A stretch of DNA of 20,933 nt from Bacillota bacterium (GTDB taxonomy: Bacteria; Bacillota; Clostridia; Christensenellales; Aristaeellaceae). Made by a program: the position numbers and the translations under genes. The DNA lies in assembly GCA_023458835.1 (NCBI GenBank), contig JAEWWY010000064.1, forward strand, positions 1-20,933. The letters run 5' to 3'. The notes below the pieces were generated by a model. That model saw only the letters and a program-made list of their open reading frames with translations, did not search any database and was not told the origin of the DNA. Shown one piece after another: positions 1 through 7,142 of the stretch; position 1 is the stretch's first letter; each line of letters opens with the position of its first letter.

Positions 1-413
1 CCAAGAAACGAAAGGGTGACGGCGGTATAATCGCCTTTGGTATATTGGTGAGTGGCGCTGTATACCCCCAGGGGTATGGCTACCAGAAAACTCAAGAGCA
101 GGGACGTGCCCATCAGCAAAAGCGTAGGCCCCAGGTTGGCTGCGATCATATCATATACCGGCAGATGCGTTTTGATGGAATAGCCCCAGTTGCCTTTGAG
201 CAATTGAGTGAGCCAGGTAATATATTGGATGTGAAGCGGCTGGTCAAGGCCCAACTGAATAGCCTTCGCCTCCACCGCTGCCTGGGAAATCCTCGGACCC
301 TGCATCATGGAAAGAGGGCTGCCTGCCAGGCTCATGATGATGTAATCCAAAAGGGTGATGCCAATCAGCACCGGGATGGCGATCAGGATCCGCTTTACAA
401 TATAGCGCATCAT
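1..413 (-). CDS. ABC importer permease, DppB/OppB-like (partial, N-terminal part)
   Basis: This is the inner-membrane channel subunit of the left-hand family-5 ABC importer; only the first ~137 residues lie in the window. Translated from 413 it opens MMRYIVKRILIAIPVLIGIT, the typical DppB first membrane helix. A periplasmic-side segment containing LGLDQPLHIQYITWL and GNWGYSI follows, and then a second hydrophobic stretch (LLLMGTSLLLSFLVAIPLG). These are hallmarks of the BPD_transp_1 family B-type permease. The ATG at 413 overlaps the stop of the upstream ATPase gene as ATGA, so translation is probably coupled; the next ATG at 410 is an alternative start. A run of seven G just upstream on the minus strand may act as ribosome binding site. 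The partner C-type permease presumably lies beyond the left edge. Confidence 0.9.
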   Translation of the reverse strand, partial: MMRYIVKRILIAIPVLIGITLLDYIIMSLAGSPLSMMQGPRISQAAVEAKAIQLGLDQPLHIQYITWLTQLLKGNWGYSIKTHLPVYDMIAANLGPTLLLMGTSLLLSFLVAIPLGVYSATHQYTKGDYTAVTLSFL

Positions 414-1426
414 ATTTCCAATCCCCCCCTTTTTTGCGCAAGTGTCTCTGCCAGATGGCAGGCAGCCAGATGGCTGTCGTGGAAGCCGGCATGTCCAGCA
501 AGCGCCGGTTCCTTTTCGCGGCACAGGGCAATGGCATAAGGACACCGGGGATGAAAACGGCAGCCGGAAGGAGGATTTACGCTGGATGGAATTTCACCGG
601 GCAGCACCATGCGGTCACGGTCCCGCTCCTTGGGATCGGGCAGCGGCGCGGCATCGCACAGCGCCTTGGTGTAGGGATGGGCGGGCTGGAAGAAAATATC
701 CCTAGCCGGGGCGATTTCCACGATCTTGCCCAGGTACATCACCGCAATGCGATCGCTGACATAGTTTACCGCAGCCAGCCCATGGCCGATAAACAGGTAG
801 GTGAGGGAAAGCTCCTTTTGCAGATCCTTGAGCAGGTTCAGGATTTGTGCCTGGATGGATACGTCCAGCGCCGAGACAGGCTCGTCGCATACGATCAGCT
901 CCGGCTTTAAGGACAGCGCTTTGGCGATGCCGACGCGCTGGCGCTGCCCGCCGGAAAATTCATGGGGATAGCGGCTGCGGGCGGCGGAGGGAAGGCCCAC
1001 CAGGTTAAGCAGGCGGCCCACTTCGTCCCAAACCGTCTTTTGGGTGACCAGACCGTGATACATCATGGGCGCGGCCAAGATATCCCCGATATGCTTGCGG
1101 GGATTCAATGAGGAAAAAGAGTCCTGGAAAATCATTTGCAGCCGGGTGCGGCTCTCCCTGCCCCCGTTTTTGAAAAGATCTTTGAGCGGCTGGCCGTTCA
1201 GCAGTATCTCCCCGGCAGTTGGCGCTTCCAGCCCCACCACCTGCCGCCCTACGGTGGATTTGCCGCAGCCGGATTCGCCCACCAGGCCAAGGGTTTCGCC
1301 GCGGTACAGCGTAAAATCCAACCCATCCACCGCCTTGACCGTATCCACTGTGTGGGGGATGATGCCCTGGCGGATGGGATAGTACTTTTTCAGGCCAATT
1401 ACCTCAAGCAGGGAGGCCTTACCCAT
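410..1426 (-). CDS. ABC importer ATPase, OppF/DppF-like
   Basis: This is the second ATPase of the left-hand family-5 importer, driving uptake from the cytoplasmic face. About 338 residues include Walker A (GESGCGKST), a Q-loop (IFQDSFSSLNPR), the signature FSGGQRQR, Walker B/D-loop (VCDEPVSALD) and the H-loop as GHG where SHD is usual; the histidine is kept. The C-terminus has the Cys-containing oligopeptide-transporter tail (CRFHPRCPYAIALC). The start at 1426 (MGKASLLEVIGLKKYY) is preferred because GGAGGGG lies nine bases upstream and the product then matches the family's N-terminus. An in-frame ATG at 1468 is also preceded by a purine run and would add 14 residues. The gene overlaps the stop of the OppD-like gene upstream and shares ATGA with the permease downstream. 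Confidence 0.92.
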   Translation of the reverse strand: MGKASLLEVIGLKKYYPIRQGIIPHTVDTVKAVDGLDFTLYRGETLGLVGESGCGKSTVGRQVVGLEAPTAGEILLNGQPLKDLFKNGGRESRTRLQMIFQDSFSSLNPRKHIGDILAAPMMYHGLVTQKTVWDEVGRLLNLVGLPSAARSRYPHEFSGGQRQRVGIAKALSLKPELIVCDEPVSALDVSIQAQILNLLKDLQKELSLTYLFIGHGLAAVNYVSDRIAVMYLGKIVEIAPARDIFFQPAHPYTKALCDAAPLPDPKERDRDRMVLPGEIPSSVNPPSGCRFHPRCPYAIALCREKEPALAGHAGFHDSHLAACHLAETLAQKRGGLEI

Positions 1427-2465
1427 TTGTGTCTGCCCCTCCGGTTTCAGCTTCTGTTCCAAGACCATCCCACCCCCTTTCCCGGTGCGATTTTTCTTCC
1501 CGGGCAGCTACCCAGCAGCGTACATACGTCTGCTTGTCCACCTGTTCAAGCGTCTGAACCATGTGCTCACAGGCCGGCTCAGCCATATCGCAGCGGTTGA
1601 AAAAACGGCAGCCCCGAATATCCTGGTAGCGCTCGGGTACCGTGCCGCGGATAGAGGCAAGGCGCCGGTCCGCCCCATCCCGGATGCTGGGCACGGACAT
1701 AAGGAGAGCCTTTGTGTATGGATGCCTGGGGGCATGAAACAGGCAGGAGATATCCGATTCCTCTACCACCTGGCCCGCATACATCACCAGCACCCTATCC
1801 GCCATCTCTGCCACAAGGCCCATGTCATGGGTGATCAGCAGAATGGACATGTGGTATTCCTGCTTAAGCGCCTTGAGCAAACGCATGATCTGCGCCTGGA
1901 TGGTGACATCCAGGGCGGTGGTGGGCTCATCGGCAATGAGAAGCTTCGGGTTGCAGGAAAGGGCCATAGCAATCATTACCCGCTGGCGCATGCCGCCGGA
2001 GAGTGTATGGGGATATTTGCGCATCATCTTTTCGGGATCGGAAAGCCCAACCTTCAAAAGCAGCGCTGCCGCCCGGACGGCGGCCTCCCGTTTGGATAGA
2101 TGCATATGGACGCGGATGGATTCCGTCAACTGGCTGCCGATGGTGAATACAGGATTCAGCGATGTCATGGCGTCCTGAAAGATCATGGTGATTTCATCGC
2201 CGCGAATACGATCCAGCTCCGCCTCGGATAAGGCCAGCAGGTTCTTGCCGTCAAACAGAACCCGCCCTGCTGTGACCCGGCCGTTTTCCCCCAAAAGGCC
2301 CATCATGGACAGCACGGTAACGCTTTTGCCGCAGCCCGATTCCCCAACAATGCACACGGTCTCGCCATCATCCACATGAAAGCCGACGCCGTCCACATAG
2401 GTGTTTTCACCTAAATCACCGGCAAAGGCCACGCGCAAATCCTCCACAGCAAGCAAACGTGCCAT
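1419..2465 (-). CDS. ABC importer ATPase, OppD/DppD-like
   Basis: This is the first ATPase of the left-hand family-5 importer, about 348 residues. Visible motifs are Walker A GESGCGKS, Q-loop IFQDAMTSLNPVF, signature LSGGMRQR, Walker B/D-loop IADEPTTALD and H-loop ITHDMG, followed by the oligopeptide-type C-terminal Cys motif (CRFFNRCDMAEPAC). The reading frame stays open upstream to 2606, but the start at 2465 (MARLLAVEDLRVAF) is chosen. It has a GGGGGGAAG ribosome binding site at good spacing, and everything upstream belongs to the spacer and the binding-protein gene. Its stop lies inside the start region of the OppF-like gene, so the two ATPases are translated together as a heterodimer-type pair. 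Confidence 0.93.
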   Translation of the reverse strand: MARLLAVEDLRVAFAGDLGENTYVDGVGFHVDDGETVCIVGESGCGKSVTVLSMMGLLGENGRVTAGRVLFDGKNLLALSEAELDRIRGDEITMIFQDAMTSLNPVFTIGSQLTESIRVHMHLSKREAAVRAAALLLKVGLSDPEKMMRKYPHTLSGGMRQRVMIAMALSCNPKLLIADEPTTALDVTIQAQIMRLLKALKQEYHMSILLITHDMGLVAEMADRVLVMYAGQVVEESDISCLFHAPRHPYTKALLMSVPSIRDGADRRLASIRGTVPERYQDIRGCRFFNRCDMAEPACEHMVQTLEQVDKQTYVRCWVAAREEKSHRERGWDGLGTEAETGGADTNG

Positions 2466-2480
2466 AGGCTTCCCCCCTGG

Positions 2481-2528
2481 ATACAGCGGAAGGGAGGCCG
2501 CGAATATGTACGGCCCCCCCGGCTGTAT
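2481..2528 (-). promoter_or_regulatory. Strong stem-loop between binding-protein gene and ATPase genes
   Basis: The 79-base spacer holds an inverted repeat with perfect 7-base ends (ATACAGC / GCTGTAT) and a second G+C-rich inner stem (GGCCG / CGGCC on the minus strand). No T-run follows on the transcript side, so it is not a classical terminator. In many binding-protein-dependent importers such a hairpin protects the binding-protein mRNA end or lowers downstream expression; that role is inferred here. Confidence 0.65.
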
Positions 2529-2544
2529 GAAATTATTTCTTTGT

Positions 2545-4155
2545 TTATTCAGCGATATCCCAAAGCTCCACATGATTGAAGGAACCGTATACGTGGGGCT
2601 CGGCATTTACAAGGCGCTTGCTCACAGCTCCCAGGGGCCCGATGGCATATACATTGAACACAGGCACATCCTGCTGCATGATGGCGTCTATCCTGGAATA
2701 AATGGACTTGGTGCTCTGGATGTCCTTGGCGGAGCCCACCTGGGCAAGCAGTTCATCCACTGTGGCATTCTTGTATCCCACATTGTTGTCTTCGCCGCTG
2801 ATGAGCCATTGGATGTCGGGATACGGGTCTACCGGCGCCAATGTATACTGCACGGCATACAGGTCAAACTCCCGTTCGGTCGCATACGTCAGCAGGGAAG
2901 CAAGATCCACTGTGCGGATATCGATCTGAACACCCACTTCGCTTAGCTGCGCGGCAATGACACTGGCAGCCTGAACGAAGGTGGTATCCCCGGCGTTGAC
3001 GATAAAAGTAAGCCTTTTGCTGGAATCCCAGCCGGCTTCCTGAAGCAGCGCCTTGGCCTTTTCAGGATCATAGGGAGCGGGGACGATGGATGCGTCATAA
3101 TAGGGGCTGTAGGTGGTCAAAAATCCATCCACCACTTCACCCTTGCCTTCCAGAAGGCCTTCCACCAGAAGATTGCGGTCAATGGCATACAGTATAGCCT
3201 GACGGACCCTTGAATCGCTTACGTTGCGGGTGTTGAAAAATGCCAACTGGCTGGTGAGGGGCTGCTCCAGGATGGCGGTCACGTTAGGAAGGGCTGCGAC
3301 GCTTTCCCAATCCTCCTGGGGAAAGACGCCGGTGGTCTGCTGCACAAAGTCGATTTCACCCGATTGAAGGCCTGCATACAGTTGGCTGCCTTCCACGATT
3401 TTGATGTTCAGCTTGCCGATCTTCGGCGCGCCCTTCCAATAGTTTTCATTGGCTACGTAGGAAATATAGTGGTTGCTGTCAAACTCCGACACGACATAGG
3501 GGCCGCTGACGGCGTCGGGATGGTTGAACCATCCGCTGGTAGCGATCTCCTCCACAGGCACATTTTCCAGCTTGTGCCTGGGCAGGGGCAAAAGATACCT
3601 GGCATAGGAGTTTTGAAAGGTGTTAAGGGCGGTAGGCGCCTTGAACACAAATTGCAGCGTATGGTCATCCACCTTCACAACGCCTTCTACCTGGGTGGCG
3701 CCATCGGGAGAAAAGCCGCTATCGTCAAAGCCTTCCAAAGCGGCATACCCGCTCATGGATGCGTTGCCTACGGCACGGCTTGTCAGGCGCAGAACGGTAA
3801 AGATCACGTCGTCTGCCGTGATAGGCACGCCGTCGGACCAGGCGGCGTTTTCATACAGCTTCACGGTAAAGGTAATATTGTCCTCCGTGGTAACAGATTC
3901 GGCCAGCAAGCCAACAAAATTCAAATCGCTGTCCAACTCCACCAGCGGCAGGAACTGCAGCCCGGTTGCGTACTTGTTCAGCTCGCCGCCATCCTGCAAT
4001 AGGGGGTTCAGCGTGCCCAATGTGTCGGTGACGCCGATGTTGACGACCTTTTCGGCAGTCTGGGCGGATGCGCAGGTGCCTGCGGAAAGCAAAAGGGTGA
4101 CGGCCAACATAAGGACTAAAAGCTTTGATGCGGAAATATGCTTTGCGATATACAT
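2545..4155 (-). CDS. Family-5 (SBP_bac_5) extracellular solute-binding protein
   Basis: This 536-residue protein captures the substrate outside the cell for the left-hand importer. Residues 1-32 form a Sec signal peptide (basic start, LLVLMLAVTLLL core, likely cleavage after ASA). The mature part shows family-5 hallmarks: an early NIGVTDTLGTLNPL segment, WSDGVPITADDVIFT, SGPYVVSEF followed by NENYWKG, and DSRVRQAILYAIDRNLL. No convincing lipobox precedes the only nearby Cys (AGTC), unlike most Gram-positive homologues. The start at 4155 has GGAAGG upstream. A promoter sits in the 90-base gap after GH3, so the gene can be expressed apart from the enzyme. The substrate could be peptide or oligosaccharide; the neighbouring GH3 gene favours oligosaccharide but does not prove it. 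Confidence 0.92.
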   Translation of the reverse strand: MYIAKHISASKLLVLMLAVTLLLSAGTCASAQTAEKVVNIGVTDTLGTLNPLLQDGGELNKYATGLQFLPLVELDSDLNFVGLLAESVTTEDNITFTVKLYENAAWSDGVPITADDVIFTVLRLTSRAVGNASMSGYAALEGFDDSGFSPDGATQVEGVVKVDDHTLQFVFKAPTALNTFQNSYARYLLPLPRHKLENVPVEEIATSGWFNHPDAVSGPYVVSEFDSNHYISYVANENYWKGAPKIGKLNIKIVEGSQLYAGLQSGEIDFVQQTTGVFPQEDWESVAALPNVTAILEQPLTSQLAFFNTRNVSDSRVRQAILYAIDRNLLVEGLLEGKGEVVDGFLTTYSPYYDASIVPAPYDPEKAKALLQEAGWDSSKRLTFIVNAGDTTFVQAASVIAAQLSEVGVQIDIRTVDLASLLTYATEREFDLYAVQYTLAPVDPYPDIQWLISGEDNNVGYKNATVDELLAQVGSAKDIQSTKSIYSRIDAIMQQDVPVFNVYAIGPLGAVSKRLVNAEPHVYGSFNHVELWDIAE

Positions 4156-4195
4156 ATAAATCCTTCCTTTCTATACATAGTAATAACATGTGAAT

Positions 4196-4224
4196 AGCAT
4201 ATTGAAACAGGCTGACATTGTCAA
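4196..4224 (-). promoter_or_regulatory. SigA-type promoter for the left binding-protein gene
   Basis: Read on the minus strand: TTGACA (4224-4219), a 17-base spacer, then TATGCT (4201-4196). The -35 is perfect and the -10 matches four of six. Expected transcription start is about 4189, giving a leader of about 35 bases before the 4155 start. An inverted repeat (GGCTGAC/GTCAACC, 4210-4226) overlaps the -35 box and could be an operator, or a weak terminator for the GH3 transcript. Confidence 0.7.
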
Positions 4225-4245
4225 CCCTTTCTTTGGATCATCAAA

Positions 4246-6507
4246 TCATGTTTCCCTGTTCAGCGCGCGGATCATTCCTTGCAGCGTGTCCCGATCCATT
4301 CTGCCTCCCGAGAAGGAGGCGATGGTATGCAATGGCATATCCCGCAGCATGGCGGCCACCATCTCCGAACTGAGGGCGGAACCTTCGCCGGAAGCCTGGG
4401 TGAGGGCCTGCATCCCCTGCATGATTTGATCCACGAAGACCTTACCCTGGGGCACATCCATCACATCCCCCAGGGTGGAATCCATCGTAAAGCGGCAGGG
4501 GAGTGCGGGGGCGCCGGTGACTTCCACATTCCCTTCCAGGCGTATATCCCGGGAGGAGGCGCCAACCAGAATGCGGTATGCTCCGTTTTCCACATGCCAG
4601 CCGGGCAGGGATGCTTCATAGTAGGCGAAAGCCCTGCGATCCAGCATCATGATGACGGTTTTTGTTTCCCCCGGGTTCAACGACACCTTGGAGAACTGCC
4701 GCAACTCTTTTTCAGGGCGTGAGATGCCTTTATGTGCGCCAGCTACATATAGCTGCACGGTTTCCTTGCCCGCCGCCGAGCCTGCGTTGGCCACATCCAC
4801 AGAAACCTGCAATGCTTCGCCATCCTGCAGGCGCTCTGTACTCAAGCGGAGGTTGCTGTAGGCAAAGGTGGTGTAGCTGAGGCCATGGCCGAAGGGGAAG
4901 CGGACATCCATGCGTTTTGTATCGTAATGGCGGTATCCTACATACACGCCTTCCCTGTATTCTACCGTATCCTTGTCACCGGGAAAGTATAGGTAGGAGG
5001 GATTGTCCTCAAGCTTCAGGGGGAAGCTTTCCGCCAGCTTGCCGCAGGGGTTTGCGGCCCCGAACAGCACATCCACCACAGCTCCGCCCACGGCCTGTCC
5101 GCCCAGGTAAGCCTCCAGAATAGCGGGCACCTTGTCCGCCCAGGGCATTTCTACGGGAGAACCGTTGTGCAGCACCACTACGCTGCGAGGCTGTACGTTC
5201 AGCACCGCTTCCAGCAGCTTTGACTGGCAATCGGGCAATCTCATATGGGTGCGGTCATATCCTTCTGATTCAAAAGCATCGGGCAGCCCCAGGAACAGCA
5301 CCGCTATATCTGCTTCCTTTGCTGTTTGCACTGCCTGGGCAATCAGTTCCGGTGAAATCATATCTTCTTTTGTGCTGTATCCCTGGGCATAGGCAACACC
5401 GCTGTGGACGCTGCGTACCGCCTGCATGGCGGACAAAACTTCGCTGGCATGGATGTGGGAACTGCCGCCGCCCTGGAACCTGGGCTCCTCGGCAAATTTG
5501 CCGATAAAAGCTACCTTCTTACTGCCGCGGATAGGCAGAAGGTTCTCTTCATTCTTTAAAAGGACCATGCTTTCCCTGGCGATGCGCCTGGCCAGGTGGT
5601 GGTGAACGCCCCGGTCAAATACGGCGTTGCTGTCGCGGTTTTCCACATAGCGGCCTACAATGGATACGATGCGTTCCGCAGCCTGGTCCACCGCCGATTC
5701 GGGAACTCTTCCATCCCGTACAGCCTTTACGAGAAGCTTGTCGTTTGCATCGCTGGTTGAGGGCATCTCCAGGTCCAGCCCGGCCATCACGCCCGCCACA
5801 TGGTCGTTGCAGGCGCCCCAGTCGGTCACGGTAAAGCCGTCAAAACCCCATTCATCACGCAGGATATCGGTGAGCAGCTTTTTGTTTTCGCTGGCATAGG
5901 TGCCGTTCACCTTATTATAGGAACACATCACCGTCCAGGGCTTTGCCTTTTTGACCGCGATTTCAAAGGCGGTCAAATAGATTTCCCGAAGGGTGCACTC
6001 ATCCACCAGGGCATTGACGCTCATGCGCCGGTGCTCCTGGTTGTTTGCTGCGTAGTGCTTTATGCTAACGCCCACGTTTTTCGACTGGACGCCGCCGATA
6101 TAGGCTGCTGCCAGCTCTCCGGACAAATAGGGGTCTTCGGAAAAATACTCAAAATTACGCCCACACAGGGGGGAACGCTTGATGTTCACTGCCGGACCCA
6201 GCAGAACGGCCACATCCTCCGCCTGGCACTCCTCGCCCAAGGCTTCTCCCAAAAGGTGCATCAGGTCCCGGTCAAAGGAGCAGGCAAGCCCGGCCGCCGT
6301 GGGAAAGCAAACAGCGGAAATGCTGTCGTTCAACCCCAGATGATCCCCGGAATCAACCTGCTTGCGCAGGCCATGGGGGCCGTCAGATACCATGATGGAA
6401 GGGAAACCAACCCTATCTATCCCCTTCAGGTGCCAGAAGCCTTTGCCGGAACATAGGGAAGCTTTTTCCTCTAGTGTCATTTGGGATACTGTTTGCTTTG
6501 CATCCAT
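4246..6507 (-). CDS. Glycoside hydrolase family 3, beta-glucosidase-type
   Basis: This 753-residue enzyme has no signal peptide, so it probably cleaves terminal beta-linked sugars from imported oligosaccharides in the cytoplasm. The GH3 barrel shows SDGPHG (about 41-46), the KH pair at 150-151 and the nucleophile Asp in TVTDWGA (D229). The second domain has ESEGYDRT, which in bacterial GH3 enzymes of this layout is expected to carry the acid/base Glu. The C-terminal fibronectin-like domain begins near FPFGHGLSYTTFAYSN, and a short extra tail of unclear role follows. The frame is open upstream to 6819, but start 6507 (MDAKQTVSQMTLEEK) is set by AAAGGAGG seven bases away and by the family's usual N-terminus. 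The exact sugar (gluco-, xylo-) cannot be read from sequence. The gene is first in the left operon. Confidence 0.95.
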   Translation of the reverse strand: MDAKQTVSQMTLEEKASLCSGKGFWHLKGIDRVGFPSIMVSDGPHGLRKQVDSGDHLGLNDSISAVCFPTAAGLACSFDRDLMHLLGEALGEECQAEDVAVLLGPAVNIKRSPLCGRNFEYFSEDPYLSGELAAAYIGGVQSKNVGVSIKHYAANNQEHRRMSVNALVDECTLREIYLTAFEIAVKKAKPWTVMCSYNKVNGTYASENKKLLTDILRDEWGFDGFTVTDWGACNDHVAGVMAGLDLEMPSTSDANDKLLVKAVRDGRVPESAVDQAAERIVSIVGRYVENRDSNAVFDRGVHHHLARRIARESMVLLKNEENLLPIRGSKKVAFIGKFAEEPRFQGGGSSHIHASEVLSAMQAVRSVHSGVAYAQGYSTKEDMISPELIAQAVQTAKEADIAVLFLGLPDAFESEGYDRTHMRLPDCQSKLLEAVLNVQPRSVVVLHNGSPVEMPWADKVPAILEAYLGGQAVGGAVVDVLFGAANPCGKLAESFPLKLEDNPSYLYFPGDKDTVEYREGVYVGYRHYDTKRMDVRFPFGHGLSYTTFAYSNLRLSTERLQDGEALQVSVDVANAGSAAGKETVQLYVAGAHKGISRPEKELRQFSKVSLNPGETKTVIMMLDRRAFAYYEASLPGWHVENGAYRILVGASSRDIRLEGNVEVTGAPALPCRFTMDSTLGDVMDVPQGKVFVDQIMQGMQALTQASGEGSALSSEMVAAMLRDMPLHTIASFSGGRMDRDTLQGMIRALNRET

Positions 6508-6605
6508 GGATATTCCTCCTTTGTACAGGTTACTCGCCATTAATACAAAAAAGCGAGAATATGCTTTGAATGGATATATTTTGCGATGATTCATTTGACA
6601 GGATG

Positions 6606-6634
6606 AGTATATCAAATGGACAAGCATATGGGAA
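6606..6634 (-). promoter_or_regulatory. Candidate promoter for the GH3 gene
   Basis: Minus-strand TTCCCA (6634-6629), 17-base spacer, TATACT (6611-6606). The -10 matches five of six and the -35 four of six. It would give a leader of about 90 bases before the 6507 start. It is the best-spaced pair found in the GH3 upstream region, but weak. Confidence 0.4.
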
Positions 6635-6672
6635 GGGATAGGGGAATTGTTTTTTCTGTAATTCATGGAGTA

Positions 6673-6682
6673 CCGGTGTACA
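6673..6682. promoter_or_regulatory. Operator-like word, copy 1 (CCGGTGTACA)
   Basis: This ten-base word is shared exactly with 7033-7042. It continues as GGTGTACAGC, a one-mismatch version of the palindrome GGTGTACACC at the other copy. It lies about 40 bases upstream of the candidate GH3 -35 box. Confidence 0.35.
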
Positions 6683-6916
6683 GCAGCTAGAGACAGGGAT
6701 TCTGCACGACGGTCCGTCATACAATGAACTACAGGCCTTTTGCTGTAAGGTATATTTGAATCGTGATCATAATACCGCAGACAAGATTGCTTAACAGAAC
6801 AGATCAAAAATGATCGCAAAAGTGAAAATACATTGTATTGTTTTGGATTGATTCCCTTGTATTAGAAGGGGTTTGTTGATGTTGTTTGAAACTTAGAACA
6901 AAATTTGTATGAACAC

Positions 6917-6945
6917 TTGAATTACAAAAAATGGTGTAGTATAAT
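6917..6945 (+). promoter_or_regulatory. SigA-type promoter of the right-hand importer operon
   Basis: TTGAAT (6917-6922), exactly 17 bases, then a perfect TATAAT (6940-6945). Expected start of transcription is about 6952, roughly 190 bases before the binding-protein ATG. This is one of the clearest promoters in the window. Confidence 0.85.
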
Positions 6946-6951
6946 TGCAAT

Positions 6952-7142
6952 ATCGGGCGGAAAGATGAATAAACCAATTTGTTAAGTAATATAATTCCGC
7001 CGTCTATACGCAGATTAATAGAAGCTCTATTGCCGGTGTACACCTTTTGCTGTGAAACAGCTTGTTTGTTGTATGCTGAAAGTTCGTTTTGGTCCTAGCA
7101 GGCTTTATGCCTGTTAAATAGGAAAATGTAAGGAGGCATATC
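6952..7142 (+). promoter_or_regulatory. Long structured 5' leader of the binding-protein gene
   Basis: About 190 untranslated bases separate the predicted start site from the ATG. Three helices can be drawn: GGCGGAA (6956-6962) with TTCCGCC (6995-7001), which places a closed stem at the very 5' end; GCTGT-GAA-ACAGC (7049-7061); and an 8-pair stem TAGCAGGC/GCCTGTTA (7096-7116). The Shine-Dalgarno AGGAGG lies at 7131-7136. GCCT of the third stem could alternatively pair with AGGC of the ribosome binding site (four pairs only). It does not resemble a riboswitch class I can recognise by eye. Confidence 0.5.
7035..7044. promoter_or_regulatory. Palindromic operator candidate GGTGTACACC
   Basis: This perfect 10-base palindrome lies about 85 bases downstream of the predicted transcription start and forms copy 2 of the shared word CCGGTGTACA. 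Its core fits the GTxTAxAC pattern of HutC-type GntR repressors as I know it. No GntR gene lies in the window, so the regulator is unknown. Confidence 0.4.

Larger units (their letters stand above)
6508..6916. other. Divergent intergenic region, GH3 side; no gene seen
   Basis: This A+T-rich stretch between the divergent GH3 and right-hand importer operons has no reading frame with a ribosome binding site and family resemblance. It holds short symmetrical words. The 9-mer TTTTGCGAT occurs at 6579-6587 on plus and 6813-6821 on minus. GATCA-AAAA-TGATC lies at 6802-6815, TGATCA at 6764-6769, and CCGGTGTACA at 6673-6682. These look like binding sites for regulators, but none matches a site I can name with certainty. 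Confidence 0.6.

Noticed and set aside
2466..2606. N-terminal extension of the OppD-like ATPase to 2606
   Set aside because: It would overlap the end of the binding-protein gene and the stem-loop; a strong ribosome binding site precedes 2465.
6587..6620. Plus-strand TTGACA at 6595-6600 as a promoter
   Set aside because: No acceptable -10 lies 16-18 bases downstream, and it points away from GH3 with the much better 6917-6945 promoter serving the plus-strand operon.
6508..6819. N-terminal extension of the GH3 frame upstream to 6819
   Set aside because: AAAGGAGG seven bases before 6507 and the normal GH3 beginning fix the start; the extension translates the A+T-rich regulatory region.
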